Assembly (NCBI GenBank): GCA_005223375.1
Contig: RXOD01006136.1
Location: 1-11,162, forward strand
Length of the DNA stretch: 11,162 bases
Origin: Amoebophrya sp. AT5.2
Lineage: Eukaryota > Sar > Dinophyceae > Syndiniales > Amoebophryaceae
Direction of reading: 5' to 3'
Each line of letters starts with the position of its first letter. The stretch's first letter is position 1. Position numbers and translations under genes: made by a program. This document shows positions 1-10,116 of the stretch, in pieces. A model generated the notes under the pieces. That model had not been told where the DNA came from, searched no databases, and saw only the letters and a program-made list of their open reading frames with translations.

Positions 1-2074
1 CCCCCCGGCGCGCCAGTCCCCATCGGGTTGTTGTACGGCTGCTGCATGTGCGTCTGAGGGGGTGCAGCTCCGCCGGGGGGCTTTCCACCCACCGCTCCTC
101 CGGGGTGGTAGACTCCTGGTTTGCCCCCGGGATACTGGTGTGGTCCTGGCACTTGGTAGCCCGGAGGAGCGGCGCCGGGGTATCCGGGTGGCGCCGCGCC
201 TCCGTACGGCGCACCCATCAGCGGGCCCTTTTGCGGCGGCGGCGCGCCGGGCGGCGGCGCTCCTCCTCCTCCTGTTCCGGGGGGGTACATTTTCCCGCCG
301 GCTGGAGGTGCGCCATACCCTGGCGGTCCGGCGCCGGGGGCACCTGGCGGGTAGGGAGCAGCTCCCGGCACGGCTCCGGCGGGGCCCTTCATCGGATCGA
401 AGGCTTTCGCATTCTGGCCCTTCTTTCCGCTTGGTTGCCCCGCGCCGGCGAGCATGGGATTGTATCCCGGCGGCGCTCCGACCGGCGCGCCCGGCTGCTT
501 CCCGCTGGGTGGCATCCCGTACGGACCGGGATGAACTCCAACTCCTGGCGGCATCTGCCCCACGTACTGACCCGGAACGATTCCTTTCCCGCCTCCTTTA
601 TTCGCCGCTCCTCCGACTGCCCCCATCACGCCTCCAGGAGGAGGTCCTTTCATTCCCATCGGGTTCATGAAGTGCGGTTGTCCGGGCGCCGCTCCTGCTC
701 CCGGCGGCATCTGGCCCATCATCGGAACTATCGTGCCGTAGGGGTTGTACGCTTGCTGCTGCTGATGCACTAGGTGCTGCTGGACTCGGGGGTCTTGCTC
801 TTGCTCCGGCATTGCTGAAGCTGATGCTGGCTGTTGATGGGAAGATGACGAAGAACTTCCCCCCACGACCATCTGCTCTCCTCCCCCCGCGCCGGCCACG
901 ACCTGCCCGGGCTCTCCGCCGGACGCGGCGTTCAGGTCTGCAAAGGTGATCGCCGCGCCGGGGGCCCCCGCTTGATCTCCCGATTGAGCAGCTGGCAACA
1001 TGTTTGACGCGAACATGGTCGACGTCGTGTGGTCCTGCTTCGAGCCGGCGCGCTCCCTCATTTTTTTCTTTTGTTCCTTTTCCTTTTTCTTTTCTTCTTT
1101 TTTTTCTTTCTTCTTCTCCTCCTTCTCCTGCTGCTTTTTGCGCTTCTTGGCCTCCTTCTTGCCCTTCCGGTCCACGTCCTCCACCGAGGGCGAACGCGAC
1201 CGCTTCTTGTCGTGAACTTCGCATTCGCTTGCTACATTCGCATTCGCACTCGGATTCGCAGCTGCTCCATTCACTTTCGGAGCCCCCCGGCTGCTTCGGA
1301 GCTTTTGTACAATATTGTATTGAGCCCGGCTGCTGGAGAGGAATTCATCCGCGGACGGCTCCGCGTCACTCTGCTTGTGATCGTCGACCCGTCCGCGGAC
1401 GAATTCCTCCTTTTCACCAGCTACGAAGATCCCTTTCTTGCAGCCGTTGTTCCCGGTGCCGGTCCGCTCCGAGCCGGAAGAATTTTTTACGTGTTCGGCT
1501 CCATCTTCACCTTCGCGTCCTCCGTTTGCAGCACCTTGTTGCGCTGCCGCGCCATCCGCAGCTTCATCAGGGTTCGGGGCCTGAGTTGAGTGACGATTCA
1601 TGATGATCCGATTGCAATTCTTGTTCTAACTATAGTTCTTACTTTAACTTTTTATATTATACGATCGTCGTCGTCGTCGTCGTGGTCGTCCTTCTCCTTG
1701 TATCATGAGTCTCGAGTCAATCCATCGATAACAAGAAACAAAGTACTTCTTACCACCTGCTCCGCGCTCGGACTATCCCCCACGCCCCCGGGCTGGCTGA
1801 CGAAAAGGTTCGGCACGGGGCGTCTTCGTTTATTCGTTCCCCCAGCAGGGGGCTGCGGATAGACAGATTCAGCAGGAGCTCTCATGGGGACAAGACGGGT
1901 CCCCAAATCCTCGAAGCGGCGCCGCGCGGGCGCGTCCTCCCGAGGAGTAGAGGCTTGGTCGTGATCTCCTCGAGGCGAGGCGCCGCTTCCCGCCGAGGAG
2001 GGGTGGATTTCGCGGGCGATGGCCCTCTTCAGCTCCGCGGCAGCCTGCGCGTCGGCAGCGCTCAAGCCAGACAT
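1..2074 (-). CDS. Unrecognised low-complexity protein, Lys/Glu-rich then Gly/Pro-rich with PPGY motifs (partial, runs off left edge)
   Basis: I do not recognise this protein. The model has two exons, 2074-1754 and 1580-1 (open to the window edge), at least 633 residues. The ATG at 2074 lies two codons after an in-frame TGA. The intron starts GTAAGA at 1753 and ends CTCAG at 1581, both in phase 0. Residues 1-107 are Ala/Arg/Pro-rich. Residues about 108-225 are polar. Residues about 230-285 form a highly charged Lys/Glu segment following an RSRSPS motif, which suggests a nuclear or RNA-associated protein. Beyond about 380 the sequence is Gly/Pro/Met/Gln-rich with four PPGY motifs (about 479-584), which fit the PPxY pattern bound by WW domains. 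No enzymatic domain is visible. The long stop-free frame with amino-acid bias sustained across 1.6 kb argues for real coding. An alternative start is the ATG at 1601 in the second exon's frame, which would make the first exon unnecessary. Confidence 0.72.
1074..1129 (+). repeat. 56-nt uninterrupted polypyrimidine tract (polypurine on the coding strand)
   Basis: Every base from 1074 to 1129 on the plus strand is C or T. On the minus strand it encodes the Lys/Glu-rich block of the unrecognised gene through AAR and GAR codons. The tract is therefore explained by coding composition. Long polypurine-polypyrimidine stretches can form triplex DNA. Confidence 0.8.
1338..1409. repeat. Imperfect 21-bp inverted repeat inside coding sequence
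   Basis: The arms are 1338-1358 and 1389-1409, with 20 of 21 bases complementary and a 30-bp loop. Each arm carries an EcoRI-like GAATTC and a TCCGCGGA core. The 72-bp unit is a multiple of three and stays open in the gene's frame, so the arms encode different peptides (SADEFL and EEFVRGR). It could be a chance coding hairpin, or the remnant of a small inverted-repeat insertion. No target-site duplication was identified. Confidence 0.75.
1581..1753 (-). other. Intron of the unrecognised gene, with a CGA-type trinucleotide run
   Basis: Predicted 173-bp phase-0 intron, GTAAGA to CTCAG, containing in-frame stops relative to both exons. Its middle has a short trinucleotide run (TCG/CGA units, about 1664-1682) followed by AT-rich sequence. 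Using GTGGTA three bases upstream as donor would also keep the frame. Confidence 0.6.
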
Positions 2075-3290
2075 GCCTCAAGAGGATTGGGAGCACGAAG
2101 GCGAGCGATGGGGGAAGTTAACAGCAGAATGGGGCTGGGGGAAGTGGTCCGCCGTCTTCATCCCGTGCTACTAACTTGTAACAACCCTCAGCGACCGTGA
2201 CCGATAAGCCATTCCCGCGCATTTTTTTCCTTAAATAATATCCTCTCCTATGCTGAGCATTGGTTGGCGTTGCGGTCTTCTCTACGACTACGACTGCGAC
2301 GTTAATTTGCATTTAACCGAAATCCAAATCGTCTCGACCTATGCTTCATAAACCACTCGTTCTTCCGGCGACTACGAGAAGAGGGGATGGGGAAACCAGA
2401 ATGAGAGGCCGTAAATGAGAGGCCGTAAATGAGAGGCAGTGTGCCTATATAAGTATGTATCTATGTCTTATGGGTTGCACCAGAGCTCTGGCTCTCCTGG
2501 AAAGAATATAAACTTCAGAACACTTCTTCAGCTGGTGCTAGTGATGGACCTGGACGTGGATACATACCTACGTACAGATGGATATATTTTTTTGAAGACC
2601 TAGACCACTATGTCTATGAGGAAAATAAAGCGTACCCTATCGGTTAGGGGAGAAATCGAAACCGAGAAGATGCAGCCGCTTTTCCGGCAGCACCAACGAG
2701 TGAGACTGTCGGTTGGAGGGTTTTCGTCTGAGGCTGACGCTGTCCTCCGACGTGCAACATACATCAAGCTGATGCTGCGCGACTGCGAGTGCTCCCTCTT
2801 AGAGAATAACTTAACAGTGAGTTGCTCGACGATCTTCCATCAAAATGAACATGCACATGATTGCAAACATCGAGAGTGAACGGAAGATTGAGATTCAATA
2901 ATTCATCGATGAGAAGTTGATGTTGTCACAGATCAGGACAGCGAGCACAGTACACAGGATGTTGACGAAGCACATCGGAATTGAAGACGGATTCTCTTCG
3001 TTTTCTTACTCTTTGTATAGGTGGATGAACATGGACATGGACATGGGACAGGCACAGAGTTTGGACGTCGTGTTGGGATGTAACGGATTCTGCGGCTCTT
3101 GCTCAAGCGTGTCCGTTGAAAACTACATTCACAACGAGCCTATCGTTCTTGAAAGCCTGGTGTGGTTGTAGATTCCGTAGCAGCCGCTGCGTCTTCTCCG
3201 ATTCGATTGCGGAAATGAGCTGCAGTAATCATTGATTTAGCGAGCAAGGTAAGTTTCAAAGGCGATGGTTAAACCCGTGTAAATATTATC
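2075..3290. other. Intergenic region between katanin and the unrecognised gene
   Basis: About 1.2 kb follows the katanin stop codon and precedes the start of the next minus-strand gene, so it should hold a 3' UTR, a 5' UTR and any promoter. Two short plus-strand open frames (2610-2879 and 2917-3171) encode peptides with no recognisable family, and I do not call them genes. A TATATAA string sits at 2445-2451 on the plus strand, facing away from the neighbouring genes. A 14-bp tandem repeat lies at 2401-2440. No RNA gene was seen. Confidence 0.6.
2401..2440. repeat. 14-bp tandem repeat, about 2.9 copies
   Basis: The unit ATGAGAGGCCGTAA occurs exactly at 2401-2414 and 2415-2428. A partial third copy with one change runs from 2429 to 2440. 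It lies in intergenic sequence. Confidence 0.9.
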
Positions 3291-5464
<2,174 letters not shown>

Positions 5465-5932
5465 GATCGATTCAACAAGGTCCGGGACACAAGAAACCAA
5501 CGAAAGTCAAAAGAAATCTTCGCTCCCGCTAGCGCTACCGCGGCTTGCATCAAGTTCAAGGACAAGATCAAGTACAAGTGCTAACAGTAGCTCTAGACAG
5601 GCGGGGGCGGGGGCAGAATTTGGCATGGTGTAATTTTGCTGGCGTCGTGGGTGCCACTATAACTTGCCGCTTTGTTATAATTGCGTCCTTCCTCTCGTGG
5701 TCGTGACCGTGAGTTTTTAGTACGATCTGACCGATCGAGAACACTGTGTGAAACATTTCTCAACGATCGCGGAAGCCCACCAGTACACCACGCGAGAACT
5801 ACAAGGCGCCCGCGTGCAGCCTGTTCCTTCGGTAAATATCGTTGTTAATAGCCTTCTTCTTTCCATTTGTTTCTTTGTTTCGTGGTCCATCGAGTTTTTC
5901 TTTCGACGTCGACTCAGACGTCGTCCTCGAGC
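5465..5932. other. Intergenic region between aspartyl aminopeptidase and katanin
   Basis: About 470 bp holds the 3' end of the aminopeptidase transcript and the 5' leader of katanin. A hexamer repeat lies at 5551-5580 and a short G-rich run near 5601-5612. Open frames here have no recognisable product, and no promoter motif can be supported. Confidence 0.6.
5551..5580. repeat. Degenerate hexamer repeat CAAGNN, five units
   Basis: Five consecutive units start with CAAG and vary at the last two bases (TT, GA, AT, TA, TG). It lies about 90 bp upstream of the katanin start codon, within the likely leader or promoter. It may be a decayed microsatellite or a regulatory repeat. Confidence 0.75.
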
Positions 5933-8900
5933 TCAAAGCGTTTTGGACTGTCCGTCTATGTTCCGGAAGTGCTGAAAGGCTCCCAGCACGAAGCGGTGCA
6001 GGTCCTGGATGTCCACGCTGCTGCAGCTTTCCTTGCAGCTGTGCATGGCCCACTGCGGGATGCCGAGGTCCACCGCCCGCATCCCCAAATTCGAAGACAC
6101 CATGGGCCCAATCGTAGAACCGCACGGACAGTCATTCCGAACCACGAAATCCTGCATCTGCGATTCAGATGATGGGCATTCTTGAAGATCGATGGTGCAT
6201 CGATGCTAATGCTGTTCCAGTATCCTGCAGCAGCCTCCTCTAGCTTCGCGAATGAATATAATATAAAAGCAAAAATCTTCGTCAGAGAGTGTACGAGGAC
6301 GTATCGGTGGAAACAAGAATCGCAATTGCTTGGATATATAAAAGGACGAAAATTAATGATCACTCCAGCATTCAGATTCGATTGAAATTGATTCTATTCA
6401 TTGATATTGAAATATTGAAAATATTAATTTGTTTACTGCTGCCCCCGCTTTTTTCGCGACTGCTCTTGTGACTGCGGTTGTGAATGCGGTTGTGGCGTAC
6501 CTCTGGTTGCAGTTGCTTTTTATCACCAGCCCCTTGTGCATCACTGGCCGGTGCTCGCTTTGGTGCTTCGCGGAGTAGTTTGGGTGCAGCGCGTGCGCGC
6601 CGTCGATTGAAAACAAAAAGCTCTTGCCCATCACTATGAAGGGACCAGATAGTAAGTGGGCGACTGGTAAGTGCTGTGTAATGGGTCCCCACTTGTTGGG
6701 TGGCGGATTGCCTTAGCGATGGCGGCTTGCAATAGGTGGCGAGTGCGTCAAGGCGCTCTGAAGTCTGCCCGGGTGTGAAACACCCGGGCGGTTTTGGAAA
6801 TGGGCCCCATTGTGCGGGCAGGGAGATGAAAGAACGCCTGGAGCTGGAGGTAGGGGGAAGGGGAAGCTACTGACTACAGTGGTGATAGTCCTGAAAGCAG
6901 GGCAAAAGGCAACGCTTAGCGTTAGGGTGGTGATTGGTTGTCGGCTATAGGGTGCAGGAGTGCCAAGTTTGCCGTAGCCGCGAAGCGGCGCCTTTCCTCT
7001 TACTGCTGACCGCTTTTGACGAGGAACGACAAAGGGGAACCCAAAAAGCCCCCCAGCAAATCACTTACCACTTACCCACTTACCATCTGGTCTCGCCATA
7101 ATCACCCGCAGCCACTCGTTGCGGAACGGGATGCACGTGGAGGCGGCGGCGGAAATGCAGTGCGTCGAACTCGTGGTAGCCGTCTTTATCGCCGGCTTCA
7201 GAGTCATCGATTGCCCGAGCGACGGCTGTTGAGACACACCCTGGACAAACTGGAACTCGGGTTGCGGAGGCTGAGAGTCCAACACCTCGCCGAGAATTTG
7301 CTGCAACCACTGCTCCAGACTGCTGCTGTCCGCGCCGGCCGTGGACTCGCTGCCGCACTCCTCGTGGTCGAAAGCGACGCAGACCTAGTAAGAACCGAGG
7401 TTGAAGATGATGTTGAAGTTTATTCGTCATCGTCATCCTGCGTACAGTCAGACAGAAAAGTCTGTTTACCTAGTAGATTGCACCATAAAGTAGGAGTGCG
7501 GTACTTTATTACGACAGTACCGCGATGTCTTTAGAGTTTTTTTTTGCTTCCGTTTCTGCGTACTGCGTGATTGCGTCAAATTCGGCCCACACGCTCACCA
7601 GGTTGTCGATTCGCCCGCTGAAGATGAAGTCGTCGTTGGGCCCGACGAACCTCCCCGGCTCGCAGTCCATCAGGCAGAGGTCCATGTCCACAATCTCACT
7701 CGCCTCCACATTCAGCTCGCCCGCGATCACGCGCAGCAACTCCTCCGTGTGCCGCGCGGGGGCGCTCTCGGTGCCGCTTGGAGTCGCGGCGGCCTCTGGT
7801 TCTTCACCTGCGGCGGCTCCGGAAGATGATGCGCCGGCGGCCGTGCAGCTAGTAGTGCTGTTGTCCGCGGCCGCGGCTGGTGCTCCTGCTGGCGTGGTTG
7901 TTGGCGCAGGGGGGCTGCAACAGAGAACCGGCTGAAGGTGCTGTTCCGGGTTCACGGCGAAGGCCTTCCTCTCGTCCGCCGTCTGCAGGTGGATGGCCAG
8001 ATTCGGCAGCAGCAGAATGGGCCGCACGATGCGCAGAAGACGCTCCTCCATCGCGGCTGAGGTTTGAGGTGTAGTATTCTTGGTAGGTTTCAGGTTTGAG
8101 GTTTGAGGAAGCACACCTCGATGACTCCATCGCCGATACGCGTCGGCGCCCTACACGAGCACGATCTAGCGCCGTGAGCAGGCATCGCATGGCGGGCGAG
8201 GGGGCGCTTTTACCTCTAATATGCGCGCGGGGTGGGCGTGGGCGGGCGGGCCGGGCGCCGATCCAATGCGCAACCTTTCAGCGATTCGTGTACATTTTCG
8301 ATCCAGCAGGCGGGGCAGCGGCAGCACCGATCAAAACCGCGTAAGAAAACGAGTAAGTACCGAAACGAAACGGGAAAGCCTACTTGCTCTTGTAGCTCGT
8401 AGCACTTCTATCGTTCCACCAGCACCATCGGTTCTAGGTCCGATCGGATCTGTTTCTGCTAGCCTGAATCAGGAAAGTGTAGTACTTTCTTAGCTAGATT
8501 TTCGAGCACGAGCAGAGCAGTGCTGGAGCTCATCTTGATTTTCTGTCTACTCTATGTATTTAATGAAGAACCTGGATTTTCTTTCGGCGCCACCACGACC
8601 TTTCCCGCGAGCCCCAGCGGGCGATCAAACCAGGTGTGCCAGAGCCCGCCCCCGTAAGTCTGCACCCCCACCTGCACGTGGTTTTTGTCCCCCGCCACTT
8701 TTGTGTTTGGCCTCAGCCGGAGGCACGGCGAGTCCGTGTGCGCCCCGCAGACGACGAAGCCTCCCTCCGCCGCGCTGAACTTGTCCCCCACGACGAAGGC
8801 GCAGATGGTCGAGCCCAGCTTCGTCATGAAGTACTTGCCACCGGTCTGCAGCCGCCAGGGGACGTCGCGCTCGGACAGCTCGGTGAAATTCCGCTCGAGA

Positions 8901-9058
8901 AGCATCTTCCGCGTCTCATATACGGCGTGGTAGGGGGAACCAGTCTGGTTGGCGAAGTTTAAGAAGTTCTTCGCAGCAGAAGTCGCGATAGAGGTGTGTC
9001 CGGCGGCGGCCACGGCGCGCGAGGAGCTCCCCGCAGAACCCGCGGCAGCGGAAGTCAT
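5933..9058 (-). CDS. DNPEP: Aspartyl aminopeptidase, peptidase family M18, complete
   Basis: This cytosolic zinc aminopeptidase removes N-terminal Asp and Glu residues. The exons are 9058-8572, 8056-7521, 7384-7084, 6633-6437 and 6157-5933, giving 581 residues with all junctions in phase. The ATG at 9058 is the first after an in-frame TGA. Family motifs in order: GAHTDSPCLRLRP (His107), VGVQTYGGGLWHTWFDR, PNLAIHL, FIFSGRIDNL (Asp313), FDHEECGSES (Glu349, Glu350), SIDGAHALHPNY (Asp452, His458), KQRYAT-type NQRYAT, VRNDCPCGSTIGP and QWAMHSCKE (His546). These match the known metal ligands and catalytic residues of M18 enzymes, so it should be active. Compared with about 475 residues in human, the extra length is an Ala/Ser/Pro-rich insert (about 208-262) and a longer linker in exon 3 (about 370-435). 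Intron 3 is an introner. If that element is excised exactly, the protein loses seven residues (574). Confidence 0.95.
6158..6436 (-). other. Aspartyl aminopeptidase intron 4 (phase 0, 279 bp)
   Basis: The donor is GTAAAC and the acceptor is ATCGCAG. Splicing joins AGAAV-type sequence to MQDFVVRND, as expected for M18. The donor half is AT-rich with repeated ATTGA words. A 7-bp stem with a 3-nt loop (ATCGATG / CATCGAT) lies at about 6188-6204. Confidence 0.85.
6635..7100 (-). mobile_element. Introner-like element forming aspartyl aminopeptidase intron 3
   Basis: The 466-bp element has terminal inverted repeats at 7100-7075 (minus) and 6635-6660 (plus). They match at 22 of 26 positions and share the 17-base core GACCAGATRGTAAGTGG. 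After one gap the similarity continues through a second TGGTAAGTG. An exact 5-bp direct repeat, GTGAT on the minus strand, flanks it at 7101-7105 and 6630-6634. A canonical intron (7083-6634, 450 bp, phase 1) uses the GTAAGT inside the repeat as donor. Its acceptor AG consists of the last A of the element and the first G of the duplication. Removing the element plus one duplication (471 bp) reads RVMGKSF, in frame and M18-like. It contains no meaningful open frame, so it is non-autonomous. Introners with inverted repeats and duplications are known from dinoflagellates among others; the family assignment here is inference. Confidence 0.88.
6767..6789. repeat. Perfect 10-bp stem hairpin inside the introner
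   Basis: GCCCGGGTGT pairs with ACACCCGGGC across a GAA loop. A weaker GCCGC-GAA-GCGGC hairpin lies in the same element near 6976-6988 and also has a GAA loop. Both lie in the spliced-out sequence. Confidence 0.9.
7385..7520 (-). other. Aspartyl aminopeptidase intron 2 (phase 0, 136 bp)
   Basis: The donor is GTACTG and the acceptor is TTACTAG. Splicing joins SKDIA to VCVAFDHEECGSES, restoring the M18 metal-binding region. The donor lies inside overlapping inverted repeats at 7485-7523. Confidence 0.85.
7485..7523. repeat. Two overlapping, mutually exclusive 8-bp hairpins at the intron 2 donor
   Basis: Hairpin one pairs ATAAAGTA (7485-7492) with TACTTTAT (7502-7509) across 9 nt. Hairpin two pairs GCGGTACT (7498-7505) with AGTACCGC (7516-7523) across 10 nt. 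They share 7502-7505, so only one can form at a time. Hairpin two buries the GT donor at 7520-7519, and hairpin one leaves it free. Confidence 0.85.
8057..8571 (-). other. Aspartyl aminopeptidase intron 1 (phase 1, 515 bp)
   Basis: The donor is CCAG then GTTCTT, and the acceptor is ACCTCAG. Splicing gives KENP-A-AMEERLLRIVRPIL, colinear with M18. The intron holds a GC-rich block near 8215-8265 and three GGTTTGA words near the acceptor (about 8061-8108). TACTAC, a possible branch site, lies about 20 nt before the acceptor. No nested gene or terminal inverted repeat was seen. Confidence 0.8.
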
Positions 9059-9597
9059 TTTTTGGGGGCTAAGTAGTAGGAATCAATTATGTTTTCTTGT
9101 TATCATCGATACAGCGTTGTACTTTCTTATTCCTATGCGTATAATTGACGGGAGGTCGTGGTCGTGGGTCCACCTCGCTCCTGCTCGACTGGGTCCACAA
9201 CAGTTCAACTAGGACTAGCTGCCGCATTGCTCCTTCTCAAAAAATGGTCGCTTCTTTTTATCTTCTTCCCTTTGTTTCGCTCGACCGTAAAGTCTAACTC
9301 GCAAGATGAAGGAGCGGCCACTAGAACGAAGAAATGAACGACGATGGATCACTGCGCCGCCGCTATCTCTTGGTAGCTGTAGGACATTCGATGGTTTGCG
9401 ATTTTTCCTTGGAGCTGCGTCAGAATCTCAGATGGAGATGGCAAAATCGAACACGTCTGCAAGCATAAGTAAAGGTCGGCCCACAGCAAACTCGAAACAA
9501 GTTGGTGCAGCGGCCAAATTTAGTCTTTGGATTGCTTTCGCTATACGTACCGTCAGAACAATACATACATAAGCCGAAGGTTTACACGAGTCTCACA

Positions 9598-9631
9598 CTG
9601 GACGCTTCGACATACAGGTCGAAGCGTCCAG
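9598..9631. repeat. Perfect 14-bp stem hairpin, 6-nt loop
   Basis: CTGGACGCTTCGAC pairs exactly with GTCGAAGCGTCCAG across ATACAG. It lies about 490 bp beyond the CCT theta stop and about 540 bp upstream of the aminopeptidase start. It may be a folded RNA or 3'-processing element, or a tiny transposon remnant; the sequence alone does not say. Confidence 0.92.
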
Positions 9632-9645
9632 CTAGGAAGAAAGTA

Positions 9646-9720
9646 AGTAGATGATCTTTCGCATTCAACGGTCAAGCGTTGAACCCCAGAAGTAGATGAT
9701 CTTTCGCATTCGACGGTCAA
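9646..9720. repeat. 30-bp direct repeat, two copies 45 bp apart, with a nested hairpin
   Basis: Copies at 9646-9675 and 9691-9720 differ at one base, within GCATTCRACGGTCAA. In the first copy the variant base completes a perfect 7-bp stem, TTCAACG / CGTTGAA (9664-9683); in the second the pairing is absent. The repeat sits just beside the 14-bp hairpin. Confidence 0.9.
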
Positions 9721-9851
9721 TCGGAGTGGTCCGTGTCCGTCTGATCGTCTTCGTCGATGTAATTCAATAGAAGTCAGTGAGTGCGTGTAAGAAAATTCGC
9801 ATCGTCGCAAACAAGTGAGGTGTAATCGTCCCCAAACCTCCACTTAAGTAC

Positions 9852-9897
9852 ATCCTCACAGATAAAGTCTGATCCTCACAGATTTGATGGTCTGATC
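9852..9897. repeat. Imperfect tandem duplication
   Basis: ATCCTCACAGAT occurs exactly at 9852-9863 and 9872-9883. Each copy is followed by GTCTGATC (9867-9874 and 9890-9897). The second unit is slightly longer. Confidence 0.85.
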
Positions 9898-10116
9898 AAG
9901 ATCATGGTCGCTGGAAGTGCATGAGAAAATCGCTCATCATGGCGGATAATGGAAAAGCCGTCTTGTTGCTGGTTTTTTGGACCAGAAATCCGAAAACAGT
10001 TCGTGGTATCGAAGAACAGGGAGCTTCATGTCGCCATCGCCATGGAAAAACTATACAAGACGCTCTTGTACATGTACTAGTAGCTTTAGCCAGCAGCAGC
10101 ACCAGTTCAAACGGAA

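Larger units (their letters stand above)
9059..10116. other. Intergenic region between CCT theta and aspartyl aminopeptidase
   Basis: About 1.06 kb follows the CCT theta stop and precedes the aminopeptidase start. A plus-strand open frame at 9306-9572 and a minus-strand one at 9553-9843 have no recognisable family, and the latter spans the repeats, so neither is called. The stretch holds a strong hairpin (9598-9631), a 30-bp direct repeat (9646-9720) and a short tandem duplication (9852-9897). No promoter or RNA gene can be supported. Confidence 0.6.

Noticed and set aside
48..773. Plus-strand open frames of about 200-240 residues at the left end
   Set aside because: Their Arg/Ser/Leu-rich translations are shadows of the GC-rich Gly/Pro coding sequence on the minus strand, which is open throughout.
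598..1224. Minus-strand 208-residue open frame starting at 1224
   Set aside because: It is in a different frame from the 1580-1 exon. The alternative frame gives a coherent RSRSPS, Lys/Glu and PPGY protein over a much longer distance.
1599..1601. ATG at 1601 as the sole start of the unrecognised gene
   Set aside because: It is possible, because in-frame stops lie upstream. But the upstream exon 2074-1754 has coding character and matching phase-0 splice sites, so the spliced model was preferred.
1000..1603. Plus-strand Phe/Leu/Ser-rich frames resembling a membrane protein
   Set aside because: The Phe/Leu runs are the complement of the Lys/Glu-coding polypurine tract, not a real hydrophobic protein.
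2445..2451. TATATAA as a promoter TATA box
   Set aside because: It is over 370 bp from the nearest start codon, no transcript start is known, and the surrounding sequence is AT-rich.
2610..3171. Two plus-strand open frames of 89 and 84 residues
   Set aside because: No recognisable family, no supporting splice or context evidence, and orientation opposite to all real genes.
6966..6982. GCCGTAGCC as part of a dinoflagellate spliced-leader gene
   Set aside because: Only a few bases resemble the leader and the rest does not follow. It lies inside the introner.
8057..8571. Aminopeptidase intron 1 as a second introner
   Set aside because: No terminal inverted repeats or flanking duplication could be found; only short GGTTTGA direct words near one end.
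9306..9572. Plus-strand 88-residue frame
   Set aside because: No recognisable motif and no supporting context in an intergenic region.
9553..9843. Minus-strand 96-residue frame with a repeated LTVECERSST peptide
   Set aside because: The peptide repeat simply reflects the 30-bp DNA repeat with 45-bp spacing, and the frame crosses the 14-bp hairpin. No family match.
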